From Halocatena pleomorpha (GTDB taxonomy: Archaea > Halobacteriota > Halobacteria > Halobacteriales > Haloarculaceae): a stretch of DNA of 64,000 bases. The notes under the pieces are model-generated. The model saw only the letters and a program-made list of their open reading frames with translations, ran no database searches and was not told the DNA's origin. Below, piece after piece: positions 50,146 to 60,117 of this stretch (the stretch's first letter is position 1; the number at the start of each line of letters is the position of its first letter). The stretch lies in contig NZ_RRCH01000011.1 in the NCBI RefSeq assembly GCF_003862495.1, forward strand, positions 34,230 through 98,229. The letters run 5' to 3'. The translations under genes were made by a program, and so were the position numbers.

Positions 50146-50409
50146 ATGCGTTCACGGATGACGACCCTCTCACGGCAGTCGATCGAAGGTGTGTTGGACT
50201 GGATCAACGACAACCCATTGATGGCCGCAGGTGTCACGATGGCAACGGTCGCCACCGTCTACCTTCTCGTGTTGATACAAGGGGCGGCGACCGAAACAGG
50301 AACCGATATCGGCGGTCTCGCCCCGGTCACGCTGTCGGTCATCTCTGCTCGACCGGTGTATCTGCTCGCAATCGTTGTCGGCGTGGGGCCGCTCGTCTGG
50401 CGCGAGTGA
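50146..50409 (+). CDS. Small two-helix membrane protein
   Basis: An 87-residue protein with two hydrophobic helices at about 26-45 and 64-82 and a short charged N-terminus. It follows serB by 59 bp on the same strand. I recall similar small haloarchaeal proteins beside serB, but have no function. ATG at 50158 (MTTLSRQ) is a possible alternative start. It is convergent with metX, and only two bases separate the ends. Confidence 0.65.
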   Translation: MRSRMTTLSRQSIEGVLDWINDNPLMAAGVTMATVATVYLLVLIQGAATETGTDIGGLAPVTLSVISARPVYLLAIVVGVGPLVWRE

Positions 50410-50411
50410 GG

Positions 50412-51602
50412 CTACTTGAACAGACTCGTGTGAACGGGGGCGAACGCCCGTTCGTCCTCGCCAGCAGCGGTATCGGTGACCGCCGTTCCGCGGACGCCCT
50501 CAGCAAGGAAATCCGACAGCGGTGGGCCGACCTTTTCGGGTTCGACGAGAAAAGCGTCGTGACCGTGGTCTGAGTCGATGATGTGGTGAGCGATCTCCGT
50601 CCCGGTCGTGCGAAACGCTTGGGCGATGGTTTCGGATTGATTGACAGTGAAATGCCAATCACCGGTGAACGACATACACAGTGCTTGTCCGTCGAAGGCC
50701 GCGAGCGCGTCAGTGTTCGATTCATAGCCCGAAGCGAGATCGTAGTTGTCCATCGCTCGCGTTAGATACAGATAGCTGTTGGCGTCGAACCGCTCAACGA
50801 AGCGTTCGGCCTGATAATCGAGATACGACTCCACGTCACGATAAGGGAAAAAGCCGGCTGCGGAATCGACCGGGAAGGTGTCGCGGAGCGAATCCCGGCC
50901 GGCCGCTCGTCGACCGAATTTGCCGTCCATTGAATCTTTAGAGAGATACATGACGTGCCCGATCTGTCTGGCAAGGGCCAAGCCGTGGGTGGGATACGCA
51001 TCCGTATCGTAGTAATCACCGTCCTGCCAATTCGGGTCAGAGGTGATTGCGCGCCGGGCGATGGAATCGAGCGCGAGACACTGGGGATCGAGCCGCGGAG
51101 CGGCGGCGATGGCGACGATGTGCTCGGTGTGATCAGGGTGGCGTTTCGCCCAATCGAGTGCGTTCATCCCGCCGACGCTTCCGCCGACGACGGCGTACAG
51201 ATGCGGGACGCCAAGTTCGTCCAGCAACGCTCGTTGGGCCTCCGTCCAGTCTGCGATCGTGACTGGTGGAAAGTCAGTCCCGTAGGGCGTCCCGTCCGGT
51301 CGTGTAGAGGCTGGTCCCGAGGATCCGTAGCACGAGCCGGGGACGTTCGCACAGACGACGTAATACTCGGTGGTGTCGATCGCTTTGCCCGGCCCGACGA
51401 TATCGTCCCACCACGCACGGGCCTGTCCGCTCGTTCCGGTTGTCCGTCCGCCAGCGACGTTGGCGCTCCCGGTAAGCGCGTGACAGACCAACACCGCATT
51501 GTCCCCTGTAAACTCGCCGTACGTTTCGTATGTGAGTTCAAGGTTCGGGATCGATTCCCCACACGCAAAGCGAAACTCGCCCAGAGAAACCGTCTCACTC
51601 AT
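50412..51602 (-). CDS. metX: Homoserine O-acetyltransferase
   Basis: A 396-residue alpha/beta-hydrolase that acetylates homoserine using acetyl-CoA. The nucleophile elbow is [13 protein letters not shown] at about residue 145, where many members have SMGG. The catalytic Asp and His are in SFTGDWHF and [14 protein letters not shown]. The length is normal. It overlaps metY by four bases, so the product and its consumer are translated together. Confidence 0.94.
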   Translation of the reverse strand: MSETVSLGEFRFACGESIPNLELTYETYGEFTGDNAVLVCHALTGSANVAGGRTTGTSGQARAWWDDIVGPGKAIDTTEYYVVCANVPGSCYGSSGPASTRPDGTPYGTDFPPVTIADWTEAQRALLDELGVPHLYAVVGGSVGGMNALDWAKRHPDHTEHIVAIAAAPRLDPQCLALDSIARRAITSDPNWQDGDYYDTDAYPTHGLALARQIGHVMYLSKDSMDGKFGRRAAGRDSLRDTFPVDSAAGFFPYRDVESYLDYQAERFVERFDANSYLYLTRAMDNYDLASGYESNTDALAAFDGQALCMSFTGDWHFTVNQSETIAQAFRTTGTEIAHHIIDSDHGHDAFLVEPEKVGPPLSDFLAEGVRGTAVTDTAAGEDERAFAPVHTSLFK

Positions 51603-52885
51603 ATCGCTCGATCGAGATCCGCAATGATGTCGTCTGGCTCTTCGATACCAACCGACAGGCGAACGAGATCCGATGTTACGCCGCTTGCACGCTGTTCCTC
51701 TGGTGATAGCTGTGCGTGGGTGGTGCTCGCTGGATGGATGACGAGCGTTTTCGCGTCCCCGACGTTCGCCAGAAACTGCGCCAACTCAACGGATTCACAC
51801 AACTGCTTTCCGGCCTCGTAGCCCCCCTCTAGCCCGAACGCGATCATGCCTCCGAACCCTCCCGTAAGATACTGGCGGGCGTTGTCGTAGGTTTCGTGGG
51901 ACTCTAGTCCGGGGTAGGTGACCCACGCGACCGATGGATGGTCAGCAAGGAACCGGGCGACTGCGAGCGCGTTGTCACAGTGGCGCTCCATTCGGATCGA
52001 AAGCGTCTCCGATCCTTGAAGCGTGACCCACGCGTCGAAGGGTGATTGTTGGTCTCCGAGACTCCGGAGTGACCGTTGGCGGGCTGCGTTGGTGAACGCC
52101 CGTTCTCCGTAGCGCTCAGTGAAGTTCAGCCCGTGAAACGCGGGGTTTTCACCGCCGATCTCCGGATACTTCTCCGGATGCTCCGACCACGGGAACCGGC
52201 CGCCGTCGACGAGCACCCCGCCGACGGTCGTCCCTGATCCGTGAATCCATTTGGTTGTTGACTCCCAGACGAGATCCGCCCCGTGTTCGATCGGTCGGCA
52301 CAACGCGGGTGTGGCAAACGTGTTATCCACCAGTAGCGGTGTCCCGTGTTCGTGAGCGATGGCAGCCACCCGCTCGATGTCAGCCGTCACCAGCGACGGG
52401 TTGCCGATCGTTTCGAGGTGCACGTACGCCGTGCGCTCGTCAATCGCTCTCTCGTACGCCGCATAATCGAGCGTGTCGACGAAGCGGGCTTCGATGTCCC
52501 GTCGTGCCGCAGTATGGCTCAGATACGCGTGCGTTCCGCCGTAGATCGACGACGCTGACACCACGTTGTCCCCTGATCGGGCGAGCACGAGTGTCGCGGC
52601 GTCGAGCGCGGCCATGCCCGATCCGGTGGCGAGCGCGCCGACGCCGCCTTCGAGATCCGCGAGACGACGTTCGAGCGTCCGCACCGTCGGATTGCTGATC
52701 CGCGAGTACACGTCACCATCGGTCTCAAGCGCGTACAGATCCGCCGCGTAGTCGGCGTCCTCGAACACGTACGACGACGTTTGGTACAATGGGGGCGCTG
52801 CTGCCCCTGTCTCCTCGTCCGCTCGTTGCCCAGCGTGGATACACCGCGTTCCGAACCCACGCGTGCGCCGCTCCTCGCTCTCCAT
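51599..52885 (-). CDS. metY: O-acetylhomoserine sulfhydrylase/aminocarboxypropyltransferase
   Basis: A 428-residue PLP enzyme that uses O-acetylhomoserine and sulfide to make homocysteine. The PLP lysine lies in [16 protein letters not shown] at about residue 210. Other family motifs are [13 protein letters not shown] and [12 protein letters not shown]. It is the first gene of the metY-metX pair. A TATA-containing palindrome GGTTATAACC is centred about 30 nt upstream of the start. Confidence 0.94.
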   Translation of the reverse strand: MESEERRTRGFGTRCIHAGQRADEETGAAAPPLYQTSSYVFEDADYAADLYALETDGDVYSRISNPTVRTLERRLADLEGGVGALATGSGMAALDAATLVLARSGDNVVSASSIYGGTHAYLSHTAARRDIEARFVDTLDYAAYERAIDERTAYVHLETIGNPSLVTADIERVAAIAHEHGTPLLVDNTFATPALCRPIEHGADLVWESTTKWIHGSGTTVGGVLVDGGRFPWSEHPEKYPEIGGENPAFHGLNFTERYGERAFTNAARQRSLRSLGDQQSPFDAWVTLQGSETLSIRMERHCDNALAVARFLADHPSVAWVTYPGLESHETYDNARQYLTGGFGGMIAFGLEGGYEAGKQLCESVELAQFLANVGDAKTLVIHPASTTHAQLSPEEQRASGVTSDLVRLSVGIEEPDDIIADLDRAI

Positions 52886-52910
52886 GTTTGTGACTCATAT
52901 ATCTGCATGA

Positions 52911-52920
52911 GGTTATAACC
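52911..52920 (-). promoter_or_regulatory. Palindromic TATA region of metY
   Basis: GGTTATAACC, a perfect 10-bp palindrome containing the TATA core, lies 26-35 nt before the metY start. It may be only a symmetric TATA box or may also bind a regulator. Confidence 0.45.
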
Positions 52921-53087
52921 ACCAGTTACGGCAACGTTTGCTGTTGTGCGGTGCGAGAACGATGGTCGTGGCAGGCGTGCTATTGGTAGTGGTCTCTCCT
53001 GTCCGGGCAGACGGTCAGCTAAACAACAAACAGAGTATGAGTATTGTTAACATTATCTTTTCAATCCGTGCACCCGTAATCTTCCGT

Positions 53088-53642
53088 ATGAGCGATCACG
53101 AGACGTGGCTGGGTCTTCAGAAACCCGCAAAGCCACTAGTTCGGGCCGGTATCTTTCTTGGCATAGGACTGGGTGGGTTTTTCGATGGGATCGTCGTTCA
53201 TCAAATCCTTCAGTGGCATCACATGCTGTCTGCTGTCACTGACACGACGATTATCAGCGTCCTTCGATTGAACGTGATGGTTGATGGATTCTTCCACGTC
53301 GTTACCTACGTCTTTACCATTCTCGGAATCATCCTCCTCTGGCGGGCGTGGCAACAGCACGATGTCCCTGCATCAGGCCGGGCGTTGTTCGGTTCCGTGA
53401 TCCTTGGTTGGGGCGTATTCAACGTGGTTGAAGGAATCATCGACCACCATCTTCTCGGCATCCACCACGTCTGGCCTGCTGGTCCCGGTTCTGTCCTCCT
53501 GTGGGACGCAGCGTTTCTGGTCTGGGGTGTGCTGTTCATCATCGGCGGGTACGCCATCGTTCGTCGTGCTGTCTCACCAGCGTCCGGGCGCGACCGAGAG
53601 CAATCTGCGCGAGGCGAACAGGAACGAGAAGAGATCGGCTGA
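53088..53642 (+). CDS. DUF2243 membrane protein
   Basis: A 184-residue four-helix membrane protein of the DUF2243 family. The conserved histidines of the family are visible in GIVVHQILQWHHML, DGFFHVVTYVF and DHHLLGIHHVWP, which suggests a metal or heme site within the membrane. The ATG at 53088 (MSDHETWLGL) is chosen because the stretch upstream looks non-coding. A TATA-like ACATTATCTTTTC is about 30 nt upstream. The function is unknown. Confidence 0.85.
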   Translation: MSDHETWLGLQKPAKPLVRAGIFLGIGLGGFFDGIVVHQILQWHHMLSAVTDTTIISVLRLNVMVDGFFHVVTYVFTILGIILLWRAWQQHDVPASGRALFGSVILGWGVFNVVEGIIDHHLLGIHHVWPAGPGSVLLWDAAFLVWGVLFIIGGYAIVRRAVSPASGRDREQSARGEQEREEIG

Positions 53643-53710
53643 TCGGCGGGTCCCCACCCCAGTTGTGAGAAGTCGAATCAGTTAAGCCCACAGTGGAACG
53701 CCTGAGAGAT

Positions 53711-54685
53711 ATGCGAATGAAGGCGACAGCGCGAGCACATCCGATTCAAGGACTCATCAAGTATCACGGAATGCGCGATCCGGAACTTCGGCTTCCGTAT
53801 CACGATTCGATCAGCGTCTGCACCGCACCGAGCAACTCAACGACGACGGTCGAATTCGATCCGTCGCTCGCGTCCGATCGGATCGTGATCGACGACGAGG
53901 AGGTGTCGGGGCGTGCCGCAGAGCGCGTCGAAACCGTCATTGACGAGGTTCGCGCCCGCGCAGGAATCGAGACGCCAGTCCGGTTCGAAAGCGAGAGTTC
54001 GTTTCCGACGAACATCGGCTTCGGTTCCTCATCGTCGGGCTTTGCTGCGGCCGCAATGGCGCTGTGTGAGGCCGCTGGGTTGGAGTTGAGCCGCCCGGAG
54101 ATATCGACAATCGCCCGCCGTGGGTCGTCATCGGCGGCACGGGCAGTAACAGGCGCGTTTTCCCACCTCCGGACGGGGCTGAACGACGCAGACTGCCGGG
54201 CAGAACGCATCGACACCGAACTCGAAGACGAGCTACGGGTTATCGGGTGTGAGGTACCGGCGTACAAGGAAACCGAAGAGGCACACAAAGAGGCCGCCGA
54301 CAGCCACATGTTCGAAGCCCGTTTGGCCCACATTCACGGCCAGATCGCTGAGATGCGCGATGCGCTGCTGGGCGCGGACTTCGAAACGGCGTTCGAACTC
54401 GCTGAGCACGATTCGCTCTCCTTGGCCGCGACGACGATGACCGGTCCTGCGGGGTGGGTGTACTGGCAACCCACCACGCTGTCGATCTTTGAAACGGTGC
54501 GAGAGCTCCGACGCGATGGGGTCCCCGTCTTTTTCTCCACCGACACGGGCGCGAGCGTCTACGTCAACACGACAGCCGATCACGTTGACGCAGTTGAGCG
54601 CGCCGTCGGTGAGCACGCACCGACGAGACGCTGGCACGTCGGTGGCCCAGCGCGTATTCTCGAAGAGAGCGACGCGCTGTTTTGA
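53711..54685 (+). CDS. mvaD: Phosphomevalonate decarboxylase
   Basis: A 324-residue GHMP-superfamily enzyme of the haloarchaeal mevalonate pathway, making isopentenyl phosphate. The ATP/substrate motif is FPTNIGFGSSSSGFAAAAMALC at about residues 98-119. The N-terminal AHPIQGLIKYHGM and RRGSSSAARAVTG mark the decarboxylase family. In haloarchaea this protein acts on phosphomevalonate and not the diphosphate, and I follow that. The start could be 53711 or 53717. A TTAA-containing element near 53680 is at leaderless spacing from the former. Confidence 0.9.
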   Translation: MRMKATARAHPIQGLIKYHGMRDPELRLPYHDSISVCTAPSNSTTTVEFDPSLASDRIVIDDEEVSGRAAERVETVIDEVRARAGIETPVRFESESSFPTNIGFGSSSSGFAAAAMALCEAAGLELSRPEISTIARRGSSSAARAVTGAFSHLRTGLNDADCRAERIDTELEDELRVIGCEVPAYKETEEAHKEAADSHMFEARLAHIHGQIAEMRDALLGADFETAFELAEHDSLSLAATTMTGPAGWVYWQPTTLSIFETVRELRRDGVPVFFSTDTGASVYVNTTADHVDAVERAVGEHAPTRRWHVGGPARILEESDALF

Positions 54686-54691
54686 CACCGG

Positions 54692-55168
54692 TCAGTGGTC
54701 GTACTCACACACTGTACAGGTGAGTTGGAAGTCTCCGTTTTCGAGCGCGACGCCGTGGCCCGTTTTTTCCTCACACTCCGGGCAGTAGACGATCGATTCT
54801 AGCTCGTCCCAGTCGTGCATCGCGCCGGGTGCGCCGAGCGCCAACCCGACGACGGTCTCATCGTCGTAGTTGTGACCACACTGGTACTCGCCCGGCGCAA
54901 AGCGGATCGCCGCCTCCGGACCGACCCGCACCTCCTCCTCACCGGCTCGGCCGACTTCGAACGTTGCGGTGCCCTCACTGATGTAAAACACCTCCTCTTG
55001 GTCGTGGTGGGTGTGGATGCCACCGGAAAACGATTCGCCTGGTGCCAGTTCGAAGTAGTTCATCGCGAAGTCGGTCGTTCCGAGCACCATCGAAATCGGC
55101 TTGCGGATCTCGTGCACGTTCAACGGATTCGGAACCGTCTGGATCTCATCGAGTGCTGCTTTTTTCAC
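54692..55168 (-). CDS. Cupin protein with C-terminal zinc ribbon
   Basis: A 158-residue protein. The cupin domain at about 35-120 shows GIHTHHDQEEVFYISEGTATF with His and Glu metal ligands and a later conserved His in YQCGHNYDD. The C-terminal region has two C-x2-C pairs (CPECEEK and CTVCEYDH), a zinc ribbon. Members of this haloarchaeal group have unknown function. It is convergent with the decarboxylase gene. Confidence 0.85.
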   Translation of the reverse strand: MKKAALDEIQTVPNPLNVHEIRKPISMVLGTTDFAMNYFELAPGESFSGGIHTHHDQEEVFYISEGTATFEVGRAGEEEVRVGPEAAIRFAPGEYQCGHNYDDETVVGLALGAPGAMHDWDELESIVYCPECEEKTGHGVALENGDFQLTCTVCEYDH

Positions 55169-55239
55169 ACCACTGAACAGTTCGGGTGTAGCAAAAAGTT
55201 ACTGCCACTGGTTGCTCGTTTCTCTGGGTTGTGGGTTTC

Positions 55240-55512
55240 TCACTGCCGAACGTATCGGTACATCCCACCAATAACGACCGAGACGGCGTAGCTGCCCATC
55301 AAGAACGGTACCCAATACACCCAGAGCGCGAAGTTCGGAAAGAGCTGATTCCCGATCGAACTCCCCAGAGACAGCGCGACATAGCCCGGGAGCGCAAGGG
55401 GTGTCATGAAATCGTTGTCGATGACGCCGATGGCGAGCGGCCCGACGAGAAGCGCGAACACGACAACGACGCTCCGTCCGACGAAGATCCGCCGGATGTC
55501 CGATACAGTCAT
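55240..55512 (-). CDS. Small three-helix membrane protein
   Basis: A 90-residue hydrophobic protein with three helices at about 13-31, 37-54 and 62-84. The start ATG at 55512 overlaps the stop of the carboxypeptidase-like gene (ATGA, 55509-55512), so it is translationally coupled to that gene. It shows no family motif that I recognise. Loop residues are few, typical of small haloarchaeal membrane proteins. Confidence 0.6.
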   Translation of the reverse strand: MTVSDIRRIFVGRSVVVVFALLVGPLAIGVIDNDFMTPLALPGYVALSLGSSIGNQLFPNFALWVYWVPFLMGSYAVSVVIGGMYRYVRQ

Positions 55513-56315
55513 TGCCCATCCTCCCCCGCGCGTTCGACGCCGTGTGACGAAAGCAGCGATTCCGCAGTTGTCGTCGTCCACTCGACACGCGTGTCGAGAT
55601 CGGTGAGGAATCTCGCCGTTTCTACGATGTACGCCGGGATGTTCAGATCGTTGCCGGCTTTGTGAACGAGCATCGGACGGCTGCCGTACACCGTGTTTCC
55701 GGGCTTGAACTCGTGAAACGGCATATACCACGGAACATGTTTTTCGTTGAGCATCTCGATCGTTTCCTTGGCGTTCGATGGTGCGGAGCCGGCATCCGTC
55801 GGGTAGATCGCCTGACCGACGAAGTCCGGATGAAACTTGTAGATCCCTTTCGAGCGGTGCAGATCAAGTAGGACATCCGGCTCGTATTGCATCACTACGT
55901 CGTCCCAGATCGCGCGCGCGAGCTTCGTTGTCGGCGTCTCTTCGGGCGGGAATTTGCGATTGAGATCGCCACCAACACCGTGGCGGGTGTCCCGCTCGAT
56001 CGCCGGTTGGTTCGCGCGCGGAAGCACGATTACTCGCCCGGAATCGAACTGCCAGCGAGACACCGCTTCGGCCGCTCGGTATCCGGATGTTTCATCGCCG
56101 TGAACGCCACCGACGACGACGGCTGTTGGTCCCTCGTTGGTCCCCTCGATCGCGTACACGTCCGTTTCGTATCTGGTTCCCTGCAGAACTGTAGTCTCCG
56201 GCTCGCCCCTCGCGTTCTGTCGTTGGTCGTTTCCCCCGATTGCTGATCGACTGACCGTCGGTGCCGAAAGTCCGACAGCAGCTACTACTCCCGAAAGATA
56301 CGTCCGACGCTTCAT
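55509..56315 (-). CDS. Exported M14/M99-like carboxypeptidase or aspartoacylase-type protein
   Basis: A 268-residue protein with an N-terminal twin-arginine-like signal (MKRRTYLSGVVAAVGLSA). The zinc-site motifs of the M14/succinylglutamate-desuccinylase group are visible: GGVHGDETSG (His and Glu ligands), DLNRKFP and LLDLHRSKGIY (third His). These motifs support a zinc hydrolase acting outside the cell on amides or peptides. The substrate is not known. It is coupled to the small membrane protein downstream. Confidence 0.85.
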   Translation of the reverse strand: MKRRTYLSGVVAAVGLSAPTVSRSAIGGNDQRQNARGEPETTVLQGTRYETDVYAIEGTNEGPTAVVVGGVHGDETSGYRAAEAVSRWQFDSGRVIVLPRANQPAIERDTRHGVGGDLNRKFPPEETPTTKLARAIWDDVVMQYEPDVLLDLHRSKGIYKFHPDFVGQAIYPTDAGSAPSNAKETIEMLNEKHVPWYMPFHEFKPGNTVYGSRPMLVHKAGNDLNIPAYIVETARFLTDLDTRVEWTTTTAESLLSSHGVERAGEDGQ

Positions 56316-56371
56316 TGCCGAGGCGTACGTGTTCTGTCGTTATCAGTTTCGCCTTCTGTTCCGACGCGAAT

Positions 56372-57535
56372 TTATCCGAGTACGGTATCGAACGCGCCCT
56401 GTAGATCCGATCGGAGATCGTCGACGTGTTCGATTCCGGCGCTCACCCGGATCAGGCCGTCGGTTAACCCGGCAGCGATCCGCTCGTCCCGTGGGATCGC
56501 CTGATGGGTCATTGCAGCCGGCTGTTCGATGAGGCTCTCAACCCCGCCCAGACTTTCAGCGAGGGTGAACACCTCCGTGTTCGAGACGACCGCGCTCGTC
56601 TCTTCTAACGTCGCGTCGAGTTCGAAACTGAGCATGCCGCCGTAGTCGTCCATCTGCTTGGCTGCGGTCTCGTAGGTCGGATGGCTCTCCAGTCCGGGAT
56701 AGTAGACGTACTGGACTTCAGGGCGGTTTTCGAGCCACGTCGCCAACGTATGCGCGTTTTCACAGTGGCGCTCCATGCGAATCGGGAGCGTCTTCACGCC
56801 CCGCAACACCAGAAAGCACCCGAAGGGGTTCGGCGTCGCGCCGACGCTGTTCTGATAAAAACCGAAACGCTCGTCGAGCGCAGCGTCGGCGGTAACGAGT
56901 GCGCCACCGACAACATCGGAGTGGCCGCCCATGTACTTTGTGAGCGAGTGACAAACGACATCAGCACCGTGTTCGAGCGGTCGCTGAAGGAACGGCGTCG
57001 CAAACGTGTTATCCACCGCACAGAGAGCGTCGTGTTCGTGGGCAATGTCCGCGACAGCCGCTATATCGATCGCGTTCAGTAACGGATTGGTCGGCGTTTC
57101 AACCCACACTACACGAGTGTCCGAGTCGACAGCACCAGCCACTGCGTCGGGATCAGTCATATCGACGAAGTCGAACGATACCGCATACTGATCGTACACC
57201 TGAGTGAATAAGCGGTGGGTCCCGCCGTACACATCGTTGCTCGCAACAACGTGATCGCCCGACTCACACAGATTGAGCACCGTGTTGATCGCGCCCATCC
57301 CGCTGGAGAACACCCGGCCGTGCGTACCGCCTTCGAGATCAGCGAGGTTCGCTTCGAGCGCCGCTCGGGTGGGGTTGCCGGTCCGAGAGTACTCATAGCC
57401 CCGGTCTTCGCCCGGCGCGTCCTGTGCGTACGTCGAACTCGCGTAGATCGGCGTCATGACCGCTCCCGTCTCGGGATCTGGCTGTTGGCCCGCGTGGATC
57501 GCTCGTGTCTCGATCCGCCGTGAATTCTCGTCCAT
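56372..57535 (-). CDS. Cystathionine gamma-synthase/gamma-lyase family PLP enzyme
   Basis: A 387-residue enzyme of the Cys/Met metabolism PLP family. The PLP lysine is in HSLTKYMGGHSDVVGG at about residue 210. YEYSRTGNPTRAALEANL near residue 48 is the CGS/CGL signature. Whether it works as synthase or lyase cannot be told. The ATG at 57535 is used because the upstream part of the frame (to 57700) overlaps the flavin reductase gene antisense and has no family similarity. With metX and metY nearby, it suggests transsulfuration. Confidence 0.92.
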   Translation of the reverse strand: MDENSRRIETRAIHAGQQPDPETGAVMTPIYASSTYAQDAPGEDRGYEYSRTGNPTRAALEANLADLEGGTHGRVFSSGMGAINTVLNLCESGDHVVASNDVYGGTHRLFTQVYDQYAVSFDFVDMTDPDAVAGAVDSDTRVVWVETPTNPLLNAIDIAAVADIAHEHDALCAVDNTFATPFLQRPLEHGADVVCHSLTKYMGGHSDVVGGALVTADAALDERFGFYQNSVGATPNPFGCFLVLRGVKTLPIRMERHCENAHTLATWLENRPEVQYVYYPGLESHPTYETAAKQMDDYGGMLSFELDATLEETSAVVSNTEVFTLAESLGGVESLIEQPAAMTHQAIPRDERIAAGLTDGLIRVSAGIEHVDDLRSDLQGAFDTVLG

Positions 57536-57635
57536 GCTCGAACAACACCGCCGATCCGTGTGACTCTTGTCGTTCTTCGATCCAGGAGCAACCTGACGGC
57601 CACCCTTGGTATCACCCACAAGCGTCAGTTCGAAA

Positions 57636-58214
57636 CTAGTCGTCTGCGCCGACGTTTTCGGCGCTTTCGACGGTGTAGGGATCGGGTTCGATCGTCGCAT
57701 ACTCGACGGCGCGCCGCCCCAACGTTCTGACTCGTGTTTCAGTGTCCGGATCGGTGAACTCGCCGTCTTCGAACTGGCTGTTGACGCTGGGGATCGCAGC
57801 CTGGTGCGGGATCACCCACGCGTTCAGCGCGCGACACACTGACCTGAGGTGATCGAGCGTCGTGACTGTGAACGAACCACCCGACACCGCGAGTAGTCCC
57901 ACAGTGGTGTTCTCGAACTCGTCAAAGCCACAGTAATCCAGCGCGTTTTTCAGGGGGGCAGAGTAGGAGCCGTGGTACATCGGTGAACCTAACAGCACGC
58001 TATCGGCCTCTCTGATCCGATTTCTGAGGTCATCAGAATCTCCTGCGTCGTTAGCATCAGCGTCGTACACCGGCAGCTCAAGCCGCCGGAGATCGATCAG
58101 ATCGGTCGAGGCGTCCAAATCAGCCGCGCCGTCGAGCGCGTGCCCGAGCGCGGTTCGGGTGTAACTCCCGTCCCGAAGGCTGCCACAAACGGCGGCGACG
58201 TGAGGATCATTCAT
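57636..58214 (-). CDS. NADPH-dependent FMN reductase
   Basis: A 192-residue flavodoxin-like reductase. The FMN-binding loop is CGSLRDGSYTR near residue 10, and LLGSPMYHGSYSAPLKNALDY near residue 75 is the conserved second FMN region. The length is normal for the family. It may supply reduced flavin or act as a quinone or azo reductase, but the substrate is not readable. It lies downstream of malate dehydrogenase on the same strand, 95 bp apart. Confidence 0.9.
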   Translation of the reverse strand: MNDPHVAAVCGSLRDGSYTRTALGHALDGAADLDASTDLIDLRRLELPVYDADANDAGDSDDLRNRIREADSVLLGSPMYHGSYSAPLKNALDYCGFDEFENTTVGLLAVSGGSFTVTTLDHLRSVCRALNAWVIPHQAAIPSVNSQFEDGEFTDPDTETRVRTLGRRAVEYATIEPDPYTVESAENVGADD

Positions 58215-58309
58215 ACGTGTTGGAATCCGTAGGGAATGAAAAGTGTACCGACTCGATTGATCGCTGTCCGGTGTGTCTGGTCGTCAACGCTGAGCCGTCG
58301 GCAGGGTTC

Positions 58310-59224
58310 TCACGCGATCTTCTCGTACTGTTCGGCCAGCTTCTCGGCTGCGTCGTCCAGTTGGTCCTGTTCGCTCTCAGAGAGATCCCACTCGACGATC
58401 TCCTCGACTCCGTTCTGGCCGAGCTTGACGGGGACGCCGAGACCGACGCCGCTGTGGCCGAACTCGCCATCGAGTGCGATCGAACCGGGGAGCACCTCGC
58501 CGGTGTCTCGGAGGACGGCCTCGACCATGTGGCCGACACCCGTGGCCGGTCCCCACTCGGTCGCTCCTTTGCGCTCGATGACGTTCATCGCGCTTTCTTG
58601 AAGATCTCCGAGAATACGGTCCTTTTTCTCGTCCGTGAACGACGGATCACGGCCATTCACTCGCACCTTCGAGAACACCGGCACCTGTGCGTCCCCGTGC
58701 TCACCGAGGATCGTCCCCTCAACGTTCGTCACCGGCACGTCGAACTCCTGTGAAAGCACGTACCGGAACCGTGCGCTGTCGAGACGGCCACCGAACCCGA
58801 TCACCTTCTCTCGGGCACGATCACCTGCTTCGTACAGATGCCGGTTCAGGAGATCGACGGGGTTCGAGGTGGTAACCGTCACGAAATCGTCGTTGTACTC
58901 GGCCAGCGACGCGCCGATGTCCGCCATGATCGGCGCGTTGTCCTCTGCCAGATCGAGTCGTGTCTGGCCGGGCTTGCGTGGAATGCCCGCCGTGATAACG
59001 ACTACATCTGAGCCAGCTGTCTCCTCGTAGCTTCCCTGTCGAATGTCCGTGTTCGCGTCGTAGGCGACGCCGTGGTTCACGTCGGCTGCCTGCCCGATTG
59101 TCGTGTCCTCTTGGTCGGGAATATCCACGAACACTACCTCATCTGCGATGTCACGGAGCGCGATGTTGTATCCGGCTGCTGCACCAACAGTCCCTGCCGC
59201 ACCGACTACGCTGACTTTTACCAT
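58310..59224 (-). CDS. mdh: Malate dehydrogenase
   Basis: A 304-residue NAD-dependent enzyme of the haloarchaeal LDH-like type. The nucleotide motif [13 protein letters not shown] is at residues 6-18, [13 protein letters not shown] at about 82-94 carries a substrate Arg, and [12 protein letters not shown] holds the catalytic His near residue 175. The ATG at 59224 is chosen over one at 59272 because it starts the beta strand and has the TATA box at leaderless spacing. The acidic surface is typical of halophilic MDH. Confidence 0.95.
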   Translation of the reverse strand: MVKVSVVGAAGTVGAAAGYNIALRDIADEVVFVDIPDQEDTTIGQAADVNHGVAYDANTDIRQGSYEETAGSDVVVITAGIPRKPGQTRLDLAEDNAPIMADIGASLAEYNDDFVTVTTSNPVDLLNRHLYEAGDRAREKVIGFGGRLDSARFRYVLSQEFDVPVTNVEGTILGEHGDAQVPVFSKVRVNGRDPSFTDEKKDRILGDLQESAMNVIERKGATEWGPATGVGHMVEAVLRDTGEVLPGSIALDGEFGHSGVGLGVPVKLGQNGVEEIVEWDLSESEQDQLDDAAEKLAEQYEKIA

Positions 59225-59249
59225 ACCCCAAAATCGGCGTACGGACCGG

Positions 59250-59254
59250 TTAAA
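59250..59254 (-). promoter_or_regulatory. TATA-like element of mdh
   Basis: On the minus strand TTTAA within GCGTTTAACCGG lies 26-30 nt upstream of the mdh ATG at 59224. Confidence 0.5.
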
Positions 59255-59454
59255 CGCTTCGAAAGCTATCATTTCGACATTGGTAACACGTGTACAAAAT
59301 ATCGTTTACACCGTTCTGCACAACTGCTATAACCAGAACCAAAAAATCCGAATAAAATTCGTGTGAGATACGACGTTTCGATCTGGCGATCGAAGTGCCC
59401 GGCACTCCGTTTCTCGTCGGAGACCTTTTTGAGATCGACCACTTCCTCTCGTAT

Positions 59455-60003
59455 ATGAGCGAATTCGATGAGGAAGCCGAACGGGAGAAGCTCAGAAAGC
59501 AGTTCGAAGAGGACAAACGAAAACGCGAAAGCACGGAGCGGATGAGCGAACTCCTTCTACAGGGAGCGACGATGACTGACACACATTGTGATTCCTGTGG
59601 CGATCCCCTGTTCCGGTATGAAGGTCAGGAGTTCTGTCCGACCTGTCAGGTCCGAACCGACGGACACCAATCGGCAGACACACAGCAGTCATCAACAGAC
59701 GCCGAACCATCGGAGTCGACAGAGACAACGATGTCGACGCAGATCGACACCGAAGACGAAACAGTCCCAGCCGACGATCCCCCAGAACCGGACACTGCGA
59801 CCACCACAGACGCACCGGCCGCGTCTGTCAACACTCCGTCAGATTCCGGTCTCTCGACGGCGCACCAGTCGCTCGTGGCCACTCTCACGCGTTTCGCCAA
59901 ACGCGCTGAAACGACGGAGGACCCTGACCGAGCGCGTAAGTTCCTCGCGGCCACGGAGGACGCAGCGACAGCCCTCAACGCCCTCAACCAAGCGTCAAAG
60001 TAA
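59455..60003 (+). CDS. Sjogren/scleroderma autoantigen 1 (p27)-like zinc protein
   Basis: A 182-residue acidic protein. The N-terminus SEFDEEAEREKLRKQFEEDK is a charged helix. MSELLLQGATMTDTHC, then CGDPLFRYEGQEFCPTC carries C-x2-C twice and matches the archaeal autoantigen p27 zinc domain. A long disordered acidic Thr/Ser/Glu-rich segment at about 75-135 is followed by a C-terminal helical region. Archaeal function is unknown. The ATG at 59455 fits the conserved start. Confidence 0.88.
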   Translation: MSEFDEEAEREKLRKQFEEDKRKRESTERMSELLLQGATMTDTHCDSCGDPLFRYEGQEFCPTCQVRTDGHQSADTQQSSTDAEPSESTETTMSTQIDTEDETVPADDPPEPDTATTTDAPAASVNTPSDSGLSTAHQSLVATLTRFAKRAETTEDPDRARKFLAATEDAATALNALNQASK

Positions 60004-60083
60004 GTGAACCCGTCTCAACCCAGGTATAATTACACATTAGTATTCGATATAATACAATTGTCTTGATATAGTTGGATAATCGG

Positions 60084-60093
60084 AATATTAATC
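60084..60093 (+). promoter_or_regulatory. TATA box of the HalX regulator
   Basis: AATATTAATC lies 25-34 nt upstream of the ATG at 60118. It sits in a strikingly AT-rich gap (60020-60100), consistent with a strong TATA/BRE region. Confidence 0.5.
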
Positions 60094-60117
60094 AATTTGG
60101 CGTGTGATTGCGGCTCA

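Noticed and set aside
50412..52930. SAM or other riboswitch upstream of metY
   Set aside because: The gene appears leaderless, with only about 30 nt between TATA box and start, leaving no room for a structured leader.
57536..57700. N-terminal extension of the gamma-synthase-like enzyme
   Set aside because: It lacks family similarity and overlaps the flavin reductase gene on the same strand in another frame.
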